Origin: Virgibacillus subterraneus
GTDB taxonomy: Bacteria > Bacillota > Bacilli > Bacillales > Amphibacillaceae
Reading direction: 5' to 3'
DNA: 64,000 nt
Assembly: GCF_900110695.1 (NCBI RefSeq)
Contig: NZ_FOEH01000001.1
Location: 868,001 to 932,000 of the forward strand
Shown here in pieces: positions 22,043-31,957 of the stretch. Below the pieces are notes generated by a model. That model did not search any database, had not been told where the DNA came from, and saw only the letters and a list, made by a program, of their open reading frames with translations. Numbering within the stretch: the stretch's first letter is position 1; each line of letters starts with the position of its first letter. A program made the translations under genes and the position numbers.

Positions 22043-22108
22043 TATCCTAGCAGGCTCCATTGAAATTATGGAGAGGACAGAACCGGAAAAAATTTAGGGA
22101 GGGTCGAG

Positions 22109-23311
22109 ATGACAGTTTTAGTTCAGAAATTTGGAGGTACCTCATTACAATCAGAAGAGAGCATTTCTAAAGTTATTTCGCATATTAAATATGCAGTTGA
22201 AAGGCAGTATAAGTTGGTTGTGGTTGTGTCAGCATTGGGGCGCCAGCCTGACACTTATGCAACAGATACATTGCTAAATCTTGTTGACGGGTCGGTACCT
22301 TTTCACAATGAACGTGAAATGGATTTGTTGATGTCGTGCGGAGAAACAATTGCAAGTATTGTTTTATCAAATGAACTGCAAAAAAATCATATTAATTCTA
22401 CTGCACTCACTGGCGGTCAGGCTGGAATCATGACAACAGCAGAATTTACACAAGCGGAGATTAAGAATGTGGATACAACCCGCCTGGAAAAAGAGCTAAA
22501 TAACTTCGATGTAGTAGTTGTTGCGGGTTTTCAGGGGCAAACAACTGATGGAGAGATTACGACGATTGGCAGAGGTGGAAGTGACACGACTGCAGCAGCA
22601 TTAGGAGTGGCCCTAAATGCGGAAAAAATTGAAATCTTTACGGATGTCAACGGGATTATGACTGCAGATCCGAGAATAGTCAAGTCGGCAAGGCAGTTAA
22701 AACGTGCGACCTACTCGGATAGCTGTAACTTGGCAAATCAAGGCGCGAAAGTGATTCATCCAAGTGCTGTTGAGATTGCCAGAGAGGCGAATGTACCACT
22801 ACATGTACGTTCTACTTATGAGACAAAAAATGGAACGCTGATCACAGATTTTGGTCCTGAACAATCAATTACTGGTATTGCTCATAAGTCGGCGTTAACC
22901 CATTTTAAGATTGAAAAGAAAGAGCATCGCGATCAAATTTTTAAGAAGTTATCAGATACAGGGATTCAAGTTGACTTTTCAGCTATATCCTCAACTGGAT
23001 TACTTTTCACAATTCCAAAGGCTAATACACAAACAGCAATAGGTCTCATTAAGGACCTGGATTGCAAACCGCCACAGGTAATCGAAAATTGTGCAAAGGT
23101 GTCTGTAGTTGGGAATGATCTTTTAAGCGGTCCAATTGCTTCTAAAATTGCAGATGAACTGAATGAAAAAGATATTCAAATTTTGCAATCAGCTGACAGT
23201 CATACAACTATAGGTGTATTAATACACGAGATGGATCTAGTCAAGGCAGTGAATTTGCTGCATGATACGCTTCAATTAAGTCAACCGTTAGAATCAGGTG
23301 TAACAAATTAA
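22109..23311 (+). CDS. dapG: Aspartokinase (DapG/aspartokinase I type)
   Basis: 400 residues. It phosphorylates aspartate at the head of the Lys/Thr/Met/Ile pathway. N-terminal VQKFGGTSL, central TTIGRGGSDTTAAAL and FTDVNGIMTADPR are the kinase motifs. Two ACT domains follow, ending SADSHTTIGVL. Overall it looks more like B. subtilis DapG than LysC. First gene of the Thr T-box operon, hence transcriptionally tied to threonine; the GGGAGGG site precedes the ATG. Whether the enzyme is allosterically inhibited by threonine, lysine or diaminopimelate cannot be read from the sequence. Confidence 0.9.
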   Translation: MTVLVQKFGGTSLQSEESISKVISHIKYAVERQYKLVVVVSALGRQPDTYATDTLLNLVDGSVPFHNEREMDLLMSCGETIASIVLSNELQKNHINSTALTGGQAGIMTTAEFTQAEIKNVDTTRLEKELNNFDVVVVAGFQGQTTDGEITTIGRGGSDTTAAALGVALNAEKIEIFTDVNGIMTADPRIVKSARQLKRATYSDSCNLANQGAKVIHPSAVEIAREANVPLHVRSTYETKNGTLITDFGPEQSITGIAHKSALTHFKIEKKEHRDQIFKKLSDTGIQVDFSAISSTGLLFTIPKANTQTAIGLIKDLDCKPPQVIENCAKVSVVGNDLLSGPIASKIADELNEKDIQILQSADSHTTIGVLIHEMDLVKAVNLLHDTLQLSQPLESGVTN

Positions 23312-23326
23312 AAATGAGGTGAGATT

Positions 23327-24637
23327 ATGGAAAAAAATATATCTGTAGGACTTTTAGGTTTAGGAACAGTTGGGTCTGGTGTGGTGCAAATTGTTGAAGG
23401 ACATCAGGAAGAACTTGTCCATCAGCTGGGGTGCGGGGTCACTATCAAAAGTATTTTGGTTTGTGACGTAGAGAAGGATCGTAATGTACAAGTAAATCCT
23501 GCAACTCTCACGACAAACCCAGAAGCAGTGTTGGCTGATCCTGAAATTGACATCATTATTGAAGTCATGGGTGGTATTGATGAAGCGCGTGAACATATTT
23601 TAAGAGCATTTAAAGCCAAAAAGCACGTAGTAACTGCAAATAAAGATTTAATGGCATTACACGGTCCAGAGCTGCAATATGCGGCAAAACAAAACGGATG
23701 TGACTTGTTCTATGAAGCCAGTGTAGCAGGGGGGATCCCTATTATAGGCGGTATAGTTGATGGACTCGCATCAGACCGAATCGAAAAAGTGATGGGAATT
23801 GTAAATGGGACTACAAATTATATTCTAACGAAAATGGATGATGAAGGAGTAGCCTATGAAGATGCATTAAAAGAAGCTCAGGAGCTAGGCTTTGCTGAGG
23901 CTGATCCTACAGGGGATGTAGGTGGATTGGATGCCGCCAGAAAAATGGCGATCCTTGCCAGACTTGCTTTTTCAACATCCGTAGATCTAGCGGATGTAGA
24001 GGTTGATGGGATAGAGGGTCTGGCCTTAGAGGACCTCCTGTTTGGGAGGCAGCTTGGCCTTAAAATGAAGCTGATCGGCTTTGCAGATTTTCAGGATAAG
24101 CAGATTGAAGTAAGTGTACAGCCAACATTTTTGCCTGAGAACCATCCACTGGCAGCAGTGAAAAATGAGTACAATGCGGTTTATGTTAACGGAAAAGCTG
24201 TTGGCGAGACAATGTTTTACGGGCCTGGGGCAGGAAGCTTACCGACTGCTACAGCTGTAATGTCTGATGTTACTGCAGTCATTAAAAATATGCTGCTGGG
24301 TGTAACTGGACAACAGGTTGTTACACCTCGTTATGACAAGGTGCTAAAATCACCTGAACAGCGCTTTGGACAGTATTATTTTAGAATACATGTGCAGGAT
24401 CGGAGCGGAACATTTACGGAAATCTCATCCTTGTTTAATGAATTAGATATAAGTTTTGAACGGATTTTGCAGGATCCAATCAAAAATGATAAGGAAAATG
24501 GACTTGCTGAGGTTATCGTAGTTACACATCAAACAACTTTGGAAAAAATCAATCAAGCGCTGGAAAAATTAGCGAAGGTCGATGTTGTCGAGGAAGTGAA
24601 AAGCTATTTCCGCATTGAAGGAGGCTATGACCAATGA
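23327..24637 (+). CDS. hom: Homoserine dehydrogenase
   Basis: 436 residues. It reduces aspartate semialdehyde to homoserine. NAD(P)-binding GLGTVGSG at 11-18, the catalytic-domain segments [21 protein letters not shown] and [10 protein letters not shown], and a C-terminal ACT domain ([17 protein letters not shown]) for threonine feedback are visible. It follows aspartokinase by 15 bases and overlaps thrC by four (ATGA). Confidence 0.96.
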   Translation: MEKNISVGLLGLGTVGSGVVQIVEGHQEELVHQLGCGVTIKSILVCDVEKDRNVQVNPATLTTNPEAVLADPEIDIIIEVMGGIDEAREHILRAFKAKKHVVTANKDLMALHGPELQYAAKQNGCDLFYEASVAGGIPIIGGIVDGLASDRIEKVMGIVNGTTNYILTKMDDEGVAYEDALKEAQELGFAEADPTGDVGGLDAARKMAILARLAFSTSVDLADVEVDGIEGLALEDLLFGRQLGLKMKLIGFADFQDKQIEVSVQPTFLPENHPLAAVKNEYNAVYVNGKAVGETMFYGPGAGSLPTATAVMSDVTAVIKNMLLGVTGQQVVTPRYDKVLKSPEQRFGQYYFRIHVQDRSGTFTEISSLFNELDISFERILQDPIKNDKENGLAEVIVVTHQTTLEKINQALEKLAKVDVVEEVKSYFRIEGGYDQ

Positions 24638-25707
24638 GCTGGCAAGGAATAATTGATCATTACCAAAGCTATTTACCTGTAACCAAAAAAACACCTGCCT
24701 TGTCACTTCATGAAGGCAATACACCCTTAATACATTTTCCACACCTATCAGAGTTATTGGGTGTGGAACTGTATGGCAAAGTGGAAGGAGCAAATCCTAC
24801 TGGCTCATTTAAAGACCGCGGAATGGTGATGGCTGTTGCAAAGGCAGTTGAAGAAGGAAGTAAATCCGTTATTTGTGCTTCAACCGGTAATACATCAGCC
24901 TCAGCAGCAGCATATGCTGCAAGAGCAGGTCTGCGCGCAATTATCGTCATTCCTAAGGGAAAAGTAGCACTTGGAAAACTTGCACAGGCCAAAATGTATG
25001 GTGCTGAGATTGTTGAAATCGACGGCAACTTTGATGATGCGTTAAAAATGGTGCGTAAACTAAGTGAAAATGCACCGGTTACACTTGTGAATTCGGTGAA
25101 CCCCTATCGTCTTGAAGGACAAAAGACAGCTGCATTTGAGGTTTGTGAACAGCTTGGCGAGGCACCTGATATCCTTGCAATTCCTGTCGGCAACGCCGGG
25201 AATATTAGTGCCTATTGGAAAGGATTTAAAGAATATAACAGAGAAAAGCAAACAGCTCTTCCGAGAATGTTTGGATTTGAAGCTGAGGGAGCCGCAGCTA
25301 TTGTGAAAAATAAAATCATCCCTAATCCAGAGACAGTTGCAACAGCAATTCGTATTGGTAATCCAGCAAGCTGGGACATGGCGATAGCTGCAAGAGATGA
25401 ATCTAATGGAAAAATTGGTATGGTAACAGACGATGAAATAAAAAAAGCATTTCAACTCCTGGCAAAAAAGGAAGGGATTTTTGCAGAGCCTGGATCCTGT
25501 GCATCGATTGCGGGAGTTATTCAGCAGTGTAAGGAAGGGGCTATTAAACAAGGAAGCAAAATTGCAGCTGTGCTAACTGGTAACGGTCTGAAGGATCCAC
25601 AAACAGCGATTGAACAGGTAACAGTCGATCCTGTGTCACTTCCAAATGATGAAGAAAAAGTTACGGCTTATATCACAGATATGGTGACAGAACTTGAAAC
25701 AGTTTAA
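24634..25707 (+). CDS. thrC: Threonine synthase
   Basis: 357 residues, the short bacillus/archaeal-type form. It converts phosphohomoserine to threonine. PLP lysine is Lys60 in [10 protein letters not shown], the phosphate-binding loop is PVGNAGN, and [15 protein letters not shown] is also typical. The start overlaps the hom stop and the end overlaps thrB, so the three are translationally coupled. Confidence 0.95.
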   Translation: MSWQGIIDHYQSYLPVTKKTPALSLHEGNTPLIHFPHLSELLGVELYGKVEGANPTGSFKDRGMVMAVAKAVEEGSKSVICASTGNTSASAAAYAARAGLRAIIVIPKGKVALGKLAQAKMYGAEIVEIDGNFDDALKMVRKLSENAPVTLVNSVNPYRLEGQKTAAFEVCEQLGEAPDILAIPVGNAGNISAYWKGFKEYNREKQTALPRMFGFEAEGAAAIVKNKIIPNPETVATAIRIGNPASWDMAIAARDESNGKIGMVTDDEIKKAFQLLAKKEGIFAEPGSCASIAGVIQQCKEGAIKQGSKIAAVLTGNGLKDPQTAIEQVTVDPVSLPNDEEKVTAYITDMVTELETV

Positions 25708-26584
25708 GGTCTCTATTCCAGCAAGTTCAGCAAATATAGGACCAGGATTCGATTCAGCAGGTCTTGCATTAAACCGTTTTTTGACATTGGACGTAACAGA
25801 ACAGGAGGAATGGGAGTTTAAGCACAAATCCCATTTTCTGCCTTCTTTCACAGACTATGCGGATCACTTCATCTATAAAATTGCCAAGCACACAGCAGAT
25901 CGCCATCAAAAAACATTACCAGGTTGTAAAGTGACTGTAGCTAGTGAAATTCCGTTAGCACGGGGGCTCGGCAGCAGTGCATCTGCGGTACTGGCTGGGA
26001 TTGAATTAGCCAATCAGTTATGTGATCTGTCTTTAACAGGTGAACAAAAGCTGCAATATGGGACCGATATCGAAGGACATCCGGACAATATCGCAGCTTC
26101 CCTATTTGGAGGGGTCGTCGTTACTGCTACAACGCAGAATAATCAAGTTGAATATGTCCGGATGCCTTCACTTGATTTAGATGTTGTTGTCTGCATACCT
26201 GATAGTGAACTGAAGACTGAAACCGCGCGAAGTGTACTTCCAGCTAACTTTTCCAGAAAAAATGCCACTAGTGCAAGTGCAATTACCAACGTAATGATTG
26301 CCGCTCTACTGTCTGGCGATTATCATGTTGCCGGTAAGATGATGGAGAATGATCTGTTTCATGAGCCTTATCGGGCAGAACTCATTCCGAACTACGAAAA
26401 TATAAGGCGAAAAGCAAAAGCCAAGGGTGCTTATGGAACAGTGATAAGCGGAGCGGGGCCAACTATGATTTCCTTTGTTCCTAAAGGAAAGGGAGCTTAT
26501 ATTCGGGAACAGATAGAAGAAGGAATAACTGGTTACACGATTGCCGGATTACAAATTGATCAAACAGGCTTAGAGGTTAACTGA
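25694..26584 (+). CDS. thrB: Homoserine kinase
   Basis: 296 residues. GHMP kinase that makes phosphohomoserine for ThrC. The ATP loop [13 protein letters not shown] is at 88-100, with [14 protein letters not shown] at the N-terminus and [14 protein letters not shown] near the C-terminus. TTG 25694 gives the normal family start and overlaps the thrC end by 14 bases; a weak GGTGA lies upstream. Last gene of the operon, ended by a terminator 20 bases downstream. Confidence 0.95.
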   Translation: MKQFKVSIPASSANIGPGFDSAGLALNRFLTLDVTEQEEWEFKHKSHFLPSFTDYADHFIYKIAKHTADRHQKTLPGCKVTVASEIPLARGLGSSASAVLAGIELANQLCDLSLTGEQKLQYGTDIEGHPDNIAASLFGGVVVTATTQNNQVEYVRMPSLDLDVVVCIPDSELKTETARSVLPANFSRKNATSASAITNVMIAALLSGDYHVAGKMMENDLFHEPYRAELIPNYENIRRKAKAKGAYGTVISGAGPTMISFVPKGKGAYIREQIEEGITGYTIAGLQIDQTGLEVN

Positions 26585-26602
26585 GTTTGAAAGATATACT
26601 TA

Positions 26603-26629
26603 AAGCCCTTAGATAATAACTAAGGGCTT
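26603..26629. terminator. Terminator between thrB and the convergent flavodoxin gene
   Basis: AAGCCCTTAG and CTAAGGGCTT pair around ATAATAA. It may serve both convergent genes. Confidence 0.75.
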
Positions 26630-26635
26630 ATGTAA

Positions 26636-27082
26636 TTACTTCTTAATTTCTTTTAAAAATTCATCGGCAAAACGTTGGCAATGCTTGATATCATCAGGAT
26701 CGGGTTCAAGCTCAATTTTTAATTTTTCCTCAAAGACCGTTGCATTTTGTTTCTCTGCTTTTATAGCCATTGTATCAAGTGCGGGACCATATATATCGTA
26801 ATAGGAATCACATGAGCCAAATACACCCACGAGTTTTCCCGTTAAATCAACTTCATCCATATCATCATGAAATCCTTCTACTTCAAATGGGATATCGTCA
26901 TCCCATGAATAAGAGCCAATCAATATTCCATCAAAATTCTTCAATTCCTTTGCATCAATTGGATCGAAGTCAAACGTTTTGACGACAACATCATGATCAT
27001 CTTTAATATGTTCGACGATACTTTCTGCCATTATTTCTGTGCTGCCAGTCAAGCTTGCATATATAACTAAAATCCTAGCCAT
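26636..27082 (-). CDS. Flavodoxin
   Basis: 148 residues. Short-chain FMN electron carrier. The phosphate-binding loop YASLTGSTEIMA at 8-19 and the flavin-stacking loops GSYSWDDD and FGSCDSYYDIYGPALD are visible. It resembles B. subtilis YkuN/YkuP. AAGGAGATG precedes the ATG. Likely serves a fatty-acid desaturase, biotin P450 or other redox partner, which is not in this window. Confidence 0.92.
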   Translation of the reverse strand: MARILVIYASLTGSTEIMAESIVEHIKDDHDVVVKTFDFDPIDAKELKNFDGILIGSYSWDDDIPFEVEGFHDDMDEVDLTGKLVGVFGSCDSYYDIYGPALDTMAIKAEKQNATVFEEKLKIELEPDPDDIKHCQRFADEFLKEIKK

Positions 27083-27152
27083 TAGAGGTCATCTCCTTTT
27101 TATCTGTTTCTAACTGTATTATACGTCCTAATGAGAATTACTTTCAATTAAT

Positions 27153-27574
27153 TCATTCCAGTGATTTATAATAGTCGGTTACAAAGCTATGTTTGATTTC
27201 TCCGTTTTTTACCTCAAAAACCTCCTGGCTGATCATTACTTTGTCCTCAAATGAAACAATAAAGTCCACTTTCCCATCTTCATACAGATAAATCATACTC
27301 GCTGTCATAGGTAAATAGGCTGGTTCATTCCCTCTGATTTTTTTATAATTAAACCGGTCGATGAACTGGATAACTCCTGGATCTTGTCTTCTTCAGTTGT
27401 ACTATTATAGCTGCTATCAGATGGCGGAGATAACGTAATTTTAGTAATAGATTTGGGGTTCACCTTTAATGTTTCCGAAAGGTGTAGCGTGCTGCCTTCA
27501 AATTGCATGGCAAAAGTAGTTAATAGGGTCATTACAATTATGATGATAAATGCAGTTATCTTCATACTGTCCAC
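27153..27574 (-). pseudogene. Small secreted or membrane-anchored protein, frameshifted
   Basis: The first frame (from GTG 27574, or more likely ATG 27565) encodes a hydrophobic export segment (MKITAFIIIIVMTLLTTF) and continues to about residue 70. The second part lies in another frame and is clearly coding: FIDRFNYKKIRG, then PAYLPMTASMIYLYEDG and ISQEVFEVKNGEIKHSF, ending at a stop at 27153. The two parts join near 27370-27385, so a single-base indel in that stretch would restore one protein of about 138 residues. No family recognised. Either a recent pseudogene or a sequence error. Confidence 0.65.
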
Positions 27575-27655
27575 TTCCCGCTATATTTTTATTACTTAAG
27601 TTAATTATAAGGCAGTTTATGATTTTATTAATTGTCGCAGGTCAAGTTTTGTAAT

Positions 27656-27692
27656 AAATATAGCCGGGTTAGTGTGCCCGGCTATATTTTTT
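27656..27692. terminator. Terminator downstream of the phosphosulfolactate-synthase-like gene
   Basis: AAATATAGCCGGG and CCCGGCTATATTTTTT pair around a short loop. It lies just past the stop of the minus-strand gene at 27699. Confidence 0.7.
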
Positions 27693-27698
27693 AAATTA

Positions 27699-28523
27699 TT
27701 ATTCACCCAGCGTAACTACGCGACCCCATAAGTCCTTTGTTCCCCAGGTGCCACGGCGTAATGTTTCAAGCTGAACAATCTGGCTGTGGTCAACGAAGAC
27801 GTTAATTTCCGGGCCGTAGTTTTTGATATACCATTCAAATACATCCGGATCGGCTGCCTCGAACATAACTTTCTCAGTACCAAGTTCACGTGCGAACTGA
27901 GTTGCAACCTCGGTACGCCATGTGTGAACACTTTCCGTAATACCTTCTGATTCAATCATTAGCATATAAGCTCCGGCGTCTAAGCATCTCTTGCCGACTT
28001 CGATAGCCTGTGCTGGATCAGTAATGCCTTCAGCTTCATTTTGTTCAACAGTATTTGTACCACCTGCACCGAATTGTACGCCGATTTCTGGTTTGGCGAG
28101 TAAGCCGGCGTTTTGTACCTTTTCAACCAGACGGACAATATCATCGGTTGGCATGGTAATGAAGCCTGTGGAAATTTCGATAATGTCAAAGCCGACACGT
28201 TTACACTCGCTTATATAGTGATCAATTGCTTCAGGACCTTGTGTTACAACTGTTTCCATGAACCCACCAGTCGATACTTTTACATCATAATCGTGTGCTA
28301 GGTCGATTAATTCACGAAGTTTATCCTCGGGGTATAATGTGAAAGCCCCGCCAGCAAACTTTAATGAATCAACATAATCACCCATTGTTTCTAAAATATC
28401 CTGGAGATAATTTTTGCCCATAACGGAATAGTATGGTCCGCGAATTTCGGTTATTCCACGTGTACGTGGTTTTTGCTGACGGCTGTTCATGCGAATTCCT
28501 TGAAATGCTTTTTGATTACTCAT
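27699..28523 (-). CDS. Phosphosulfolactate synthase-like protein (ComA family)
   Basis: 274 residues, TIM-barrel family that in methanogens (ComA) adds sulfite to phosphoenolpyruvate, and in Bacillus (YitD) is linked to sulfolactate made for spores. Recognisable segments are DSLKFAGGAFTLYPED, IEISTGFI, KPEIGVQFGAGG and the MIESEGITES loop. Its start overlaps the stop of the upstream MmgE/PrpD gene (ATGA), so the two are coupled. That partner is not part of the known sulfolactate route, so the substrate here may differ. Confidence 0.8.
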   Translation of the reverse strand: MSNQKAFQGIRMNSRQQKPRTRGITEIRGPYYSVMGKNYLQDILETMGDYVDSLKFAGGAFTLYPEDKLRELIDLAHDYDVKVSTGGFMETVVTQGPEAIDHYISECKRVGFDIIEISTGFITMPTDDIVRLVEKVQNAGLLAKPEIGVQFGAGGTNTVEQNEAEGITDPAQAIEVGKRCLDAGAYMLMIESEGITESVHTWRTEVATQFARELGTEKVMFEAADPDVFEWYIKNYGPEINVFVDHSQIVQLETLRRGTWGTKDLWGRVVTLGE

Positions 28524-29914
28524 AATGATTCATCCTCCTTGATTTTAATTTGACCAAGTAATGCAGTTAGTTCACTAATTTTTACGTTTTCAAGATTTCT
28601 TATTGTATTGGCGATTTCGGCAGCCAAATTGCTGTCAATCTTTTGAGTCAATCCATTATATTTTCCCATTAGTACTTCCCAGCTGGCGGGTTGTGTTTTG
28701 AAGCCTTGATAGTCACGCTTTTCAATGTCAAAAATACGGGCATCATTTGTTTCGATTTCAATCCTGCATGCCATTTCGTCTGGAAAACGATCACTAAATT
28801 CATCGCTTGGTTCAACATGCACTTTTTGCAGGAGTTGCTGGATATCGTCTTGATTTATGCGGTCCGGTTCGTATTGTTCGGGCATGACGTTACCATCCAG
28901 ATATGCAGCAGACAACATATATGGTAAGGAGTGATCAGCTTCTTCTTTATAGCGGATTATTTTTTTACTGCCTTCTTCTCCGCCACCGATAATGTTGTAG
29001 GCAACATCAAAGGTGGTAAGTCGAATTTCTTTTATATCATGCGCTTTGATATTTTCACGGTCACGCAGTTCGAGAATTCCTTCAATTGATGACTGTGAAT
29101 GTATTTCTGCGTTATAGCGTTTTATGATTGTATCGGTCACGCGTTCAAGATCTTCTTTTGCCCAATCTATTTCAAATTGACCAGTGATTGAATCCATTAA
29201 TCCTTTATTGCCTTCGAAAACCTCGCGGGGACCTGTGATGTCATAGTTTGCAAGCAATGTTGCGTGAACTGCTCCCATAGCAGTGTTTGGATAGGCGAGA
29301 CCTTTCCAGTTCGAAAGTTCGCCGGTTCTGGTTACGCGCAGTGAATTGTAGCCTGTACCTGCAATCGCAATGGCGTTTGCAATCTGTTTACTGCTAAGCC
29401 CCATAGCTCGCGCGGATCCAGCTGCTGCGCCATACTCACCCTGAACGGTATGATCAAATCCGTGATTTCTTACTGGTGCGACATCCGACAGACGGCATTG
29501 AACCTGATAGGCAATGGCCAGTGCTGTTAGAAAGTCACGTCCGTCGGCATTAGCATATTCTGCAGCTGCCAGGACTGGTGCTATATTATCTGATGGATGA
29601 CCGGTCTCATCCTTTGCTAAATAAGAGTCGTTGAAATCCAGATAGCGGATTGTAGCCCCGTTATGGAAAGTTGCATAATCAGGGGTCGTTTTTCCGCCAC
29701 CGATTAATGTGACGAGTGGTTCTCCACCCAGATCTTCTGTCATTTTGCGAATCGCTTTAACAGGTTCTCCCTCAAGCGACCCTATTGCACAGCCAATCGA
29801 GTCAAGCATGCGCCCTTTAAGAGCAGCAATTGCTTCTTCAGAAAGGTCATCCCATTTAATGTCATTTGTCCAATCTGCAAGCTGTTCAACCATTGTACTT
29901 TCTTGCATTGACAT
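28520..29914 (-). CDS. MmgE/PrpD family protein
   Basis: 464 residues from ATG 29914, chosen because GGAGGTGA lies 6 bases upstream; longer in-frame starts lack a site. The family includes 2-methylcitrate dehydratase (PrpD), aconitate isomerase-like and immune-responsive cis-aconitate decarboxylase enzymes. Visible features are LDSIGCAIGSLEGEP, RYLDFNDSYLAKDETGHPSDN and the YNAEIHSQSSIEG segment, which hold active-site residues in this fold. It is co-transcribed with the ComA-family gene. No other methylcitrate-cycle gene is nearby, so the specific reaction is open. Confidence 0.85.
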   Translation of the reverse strand: MSMQESTMVEQLADWTNDIKWDDLSEEAIAALKGRMLDSIGCAIGSLEGEPVKAIRKMTEDLGGEPLVTLIGGGKTTPDYATFHNGATIRYLDFNDSYLAKDETGHPSDNIAPVLAAAEYANADGRDFLTALAIAYQVQCRLSDVAPVRNHGFDHTVQGEYGAAAGSARAMGLSSKQIANAIAIAGTGYNSLRVTRTGELSNWKGLAYPNTAMGAVHATLLANYDITGPREVFEGNKGLMDSITGQFEIDWAKEDLERVTDTIIKRYNAEIHSQSSIEGILELRDRENIKAHDIKEIRLTTFDVAYNIIGGGEEGSKKIIRYKEEADHSLPYMLSAAYLDGNVMPEQYEPDRINQDDIQQLLQKVHVEPSDEFSDRFPDEMACRIEIETNDARIFDIEKRDYQGFKTQPASWEVLMGKYNGLTQKIDSNLAAEIANTIRNLENVKISELTALLGQIKIKEDESL

Positions 29915-30351
29915 GTGAGTCACCTCCAAATATTTTGATGGAAATGAATAGCCCTGTGGCCACAAAGGCGGTATCGTGAAGCAAGAGATGTTTTCCCTTC
30001 CTTCACTTACTATAGTATGCTTGTTAGTGATAAAAATAAATTATTTAAACTTAAAAAAGTGATATCAAAAACTTATACCTATTGATAAGTTAAAGTTGTT
30101 GGGGGAGGGTTTCGTTGGTGCCTGTCACTCCCCGGTTTTTGTCAATATATGTCGAAGTGCAAATTTGGTTGATATTCTATTTTGATAGTGGATGTTAGCT
30201 CTATTTTGCCGGGATTTACGAGTGAATTGCATTATTTCATGACTCTGCTGGTCGAAATCTTAATTTTAGGGATAACTCAGCCTATTTTACGCTTTTGCAA
30301 TTTCGAGCTATATCAATTATCTTAAATAAGGAATGAAAAGTGAGGTGAATT
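29915..30351. other. Intergenic stretch upstream of the transposase relic
   Basis: No gene seen. It contains the promoter region of the minus-strand MmgE/PrpD gene and REP-like R3 (30116-30149), followed by an A/T-rich stretch leading to the RAYT ribosome binding site GAGGTGA. Confidence 0.6.
30116..30149 (+). repeat. REP-like element R3
   Basis: TTGGTGCCTGTCACTCCCCGG, then TTTTTGTC. It lies upstream of the RAYT relic, inverted relative to R4 on the other side. Confidence 0.75.
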
Positions 30352-30881
30352 ATGGTACGAAAACCACGTCTTTGGGTACCCGAATCCTTTTATCACATCG
30401 TTTGTCGTGGTAATCGGCGGGATGCTCTTTTTAAGGATATAGGTGATTTTAAAGTTTTTCTTCACATGCTACATATTGCCTGATGACTAATCATTTTCAT
30501 CTTCAGTTACGCTCTCAAGTACAGCCTGTCTCCAAAGTTATGTCACTTCTTAACAAGCGTTATGCCGATTATTATAATACGAAGAATAGTATAACGGGCC
30601 ATGTATTTGAAAAACGTTATTTTGATAAGATTATTTATTCAAACGAGGACATGCTTGAGATTAGCAGGTACATTCATTTAAACCCTCTTAAAGCGGGGAT
30701 GGTAAAAACTGCTGAATCTTACCGTTGGAGCAGTTATCGATACTATTTGTATACGAAAAAGAGTGGTTTGTTGAATAGCGATGTTATTTTAGATAGCTTT
30801 TCCGGGTCTATCACAGAAAAACGGGAAAAGTATAGGATGTACTTAAATGAGGAAATAGAAAAAGGTCAGCATCTGGTATAA
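30352..30881 (+). pseudogene. REP-associated tyrosine transposase (RAYT, Y1_Tnp), internally deleted
   Basis: The start MVRKPRLWVPESFYHIVCRGNRRDALF has the family N-terminus and a GAGGTGA site, but the frame stops at TGA 30482 after HMLHIA. The continuation CLMTNHFHLQLR is in another frame and keeps the HUH motif (HFH), with the helix YIHLNPLKAGMV and a normal C-terminus ending at 30881. Compared with intact relatives, about a dozen codons (the stretch between the HMLH helix and the CLMTNH strand) are missing, which also shifts the frame. It should be inactive. R3 and R4 flank it in inverted orientation, as expected for a RAYT and its REPs. Confidence 0.85.
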
Positions 30882-30911
30882 GGTGCTGACCTTTTAAATA
30901 CTTATTGTTCA

Positions 30912-30953
30912 GGTTCGACACAATTCGCTAAAATTCGGGGAGTGACAGGCACC
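30912..30953 (-). repeat. REP-like element R4
   Basis: GGTTCGACACAATTCGCTAA, then ATTCGGGGAGTGACAGGCACC. It lies downstream of the RAYT relic, the reverse complement of the R3 core. Confidence 0.75.
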
Positions 30954-30969
30954 TCTTCAGGCCAGACCG

Positions 30970-31803
30970 TTACCTGCCTTTATATCCTTTTCGGAATATT
31001 TCCTGGACGCCGTGCACGGTTACATATGCTTCTGGATCGATAGTCATTATTATTTTTCGGAAGGGGACGATTTCATACCTGTTAATGACAAGATACAATA
31101 CTTCGCGATGTGATTTTGTATAGCCACCTCTTCCTTCAAGTATTGTGATGCCGCGATCCATTTTGTTAGTCACTGCATCAAGTACTTGATCCGGGTGGCT
31201 GGATATAATCATTACGGCTGTCCGTTCATTGGCACCTTCCACAACAACATCAATTACTTTTGCGCCGACATAAACAGAAATCAGTGTGTACATGGCTTTT
31301 TCCTGACCAATGATAAAGGAGGATACAACAATAACGGCAATGTCGATTACAAGCATTCCCTTTCCAATCGTCCAGCCTAAAAGTTGGTTTCCAAGTCGGG
31401 CGAGGATAGCCGATCCACCTGACGTACCACCGGATCGGAAAATAAGTCCAAGTCCGAGTCCAACCGACAAACCAGCGAATAAAGCGGCAAGCAATGTATC
31501 ACCATTTATTTCGTCACCCCAACCAACTGTGAAGTGTAAAAATAATGAAGAAAAAATAATTGCAATTACTGTATAAACGATTACACGTTTATCAAAAAAT
31601 CTATAACCGACTGCCACGAGTGATGTGTTAAGGATAAAGTTTACAATCCCCGGGGACCAGTCGAATAAATAAAACGTGACAATCGTAATACCAATTACTC
31701 CACCTTCTGACAAACGGTTCGGAATGGCGAAATAATTAACACCGATTGCAAAAATAAATGAACCAATAATAATCATGAGTATATCTTTTACCGTTTTATT
31801 CAT
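30970..31803 (-). CDS. YitT family membrane protein (DUF161 + DUF2179)
   Basis: 277 residues. Five or six hydrophobic segments fill residues 1-180 (GSFIFAIGVNYFAIPNRLSEGG; RSGGTSGGSAILARL). A C-terminal cytoplasmic DUF2179 domain (GRGGYTKSHREVLYLVI) follows. This is the standard YitT/YqfU/YvjA architecture; the family is widespread in Firmicutes with no settled transport function. GGAGGTGAG precedes the ATG. It stands alone. Confidence 0.88.
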   Translation of the reverse strand: MNKTVKDILMIIIGSFIFAIGVNYFAIPNRLSEGGVIGITIVTFYLFDWSPGIVNFILNTSLVAVGYRFFDKRVIVYTVIAIIFSSLFLHFTVGWGDEINGDTLLAALFAGLSVGLGLGLIFRSGGTSGGSAILARLGNQLLGWTIGKGMLVIDIAVIVVSSFIIGQEKAMYTLISVYVGAKVIDVVVEGANERTAVMIISSHPDQVLDAVTNKMDRGITILEGRGGYTKSHREVLYLVINRYEIVPFRKIIMTIDPEAYVTVHGVQEIFRKGYKGR

Positions 31804-31957
31804 CTGGTTCTCACCTCCACAGTTATTATACTATCTAAAATTGTCATGATAAAACCTTCAGTGCAAAAATTTTAGCTGACCCCGGCATATTATATGTTTT
31901 GACCTTATAACAAAAGGCTGTTTTCTAAAGGTTTGTTGTTTTTGACACAAAAAATAT

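Larger units (their letters stand above)
21310..22108. other. Leader region of the threonine operon
   Basis: No protein gene. In order: REP-like R2 (21410), an A/T-rich block, promoter (21561-21589), T-box leader (21600-21950), dispersed repeat copy C (21953-22042), and the aspartokinase ribosome binding site GGGAGGG. Confidence 0.7.
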
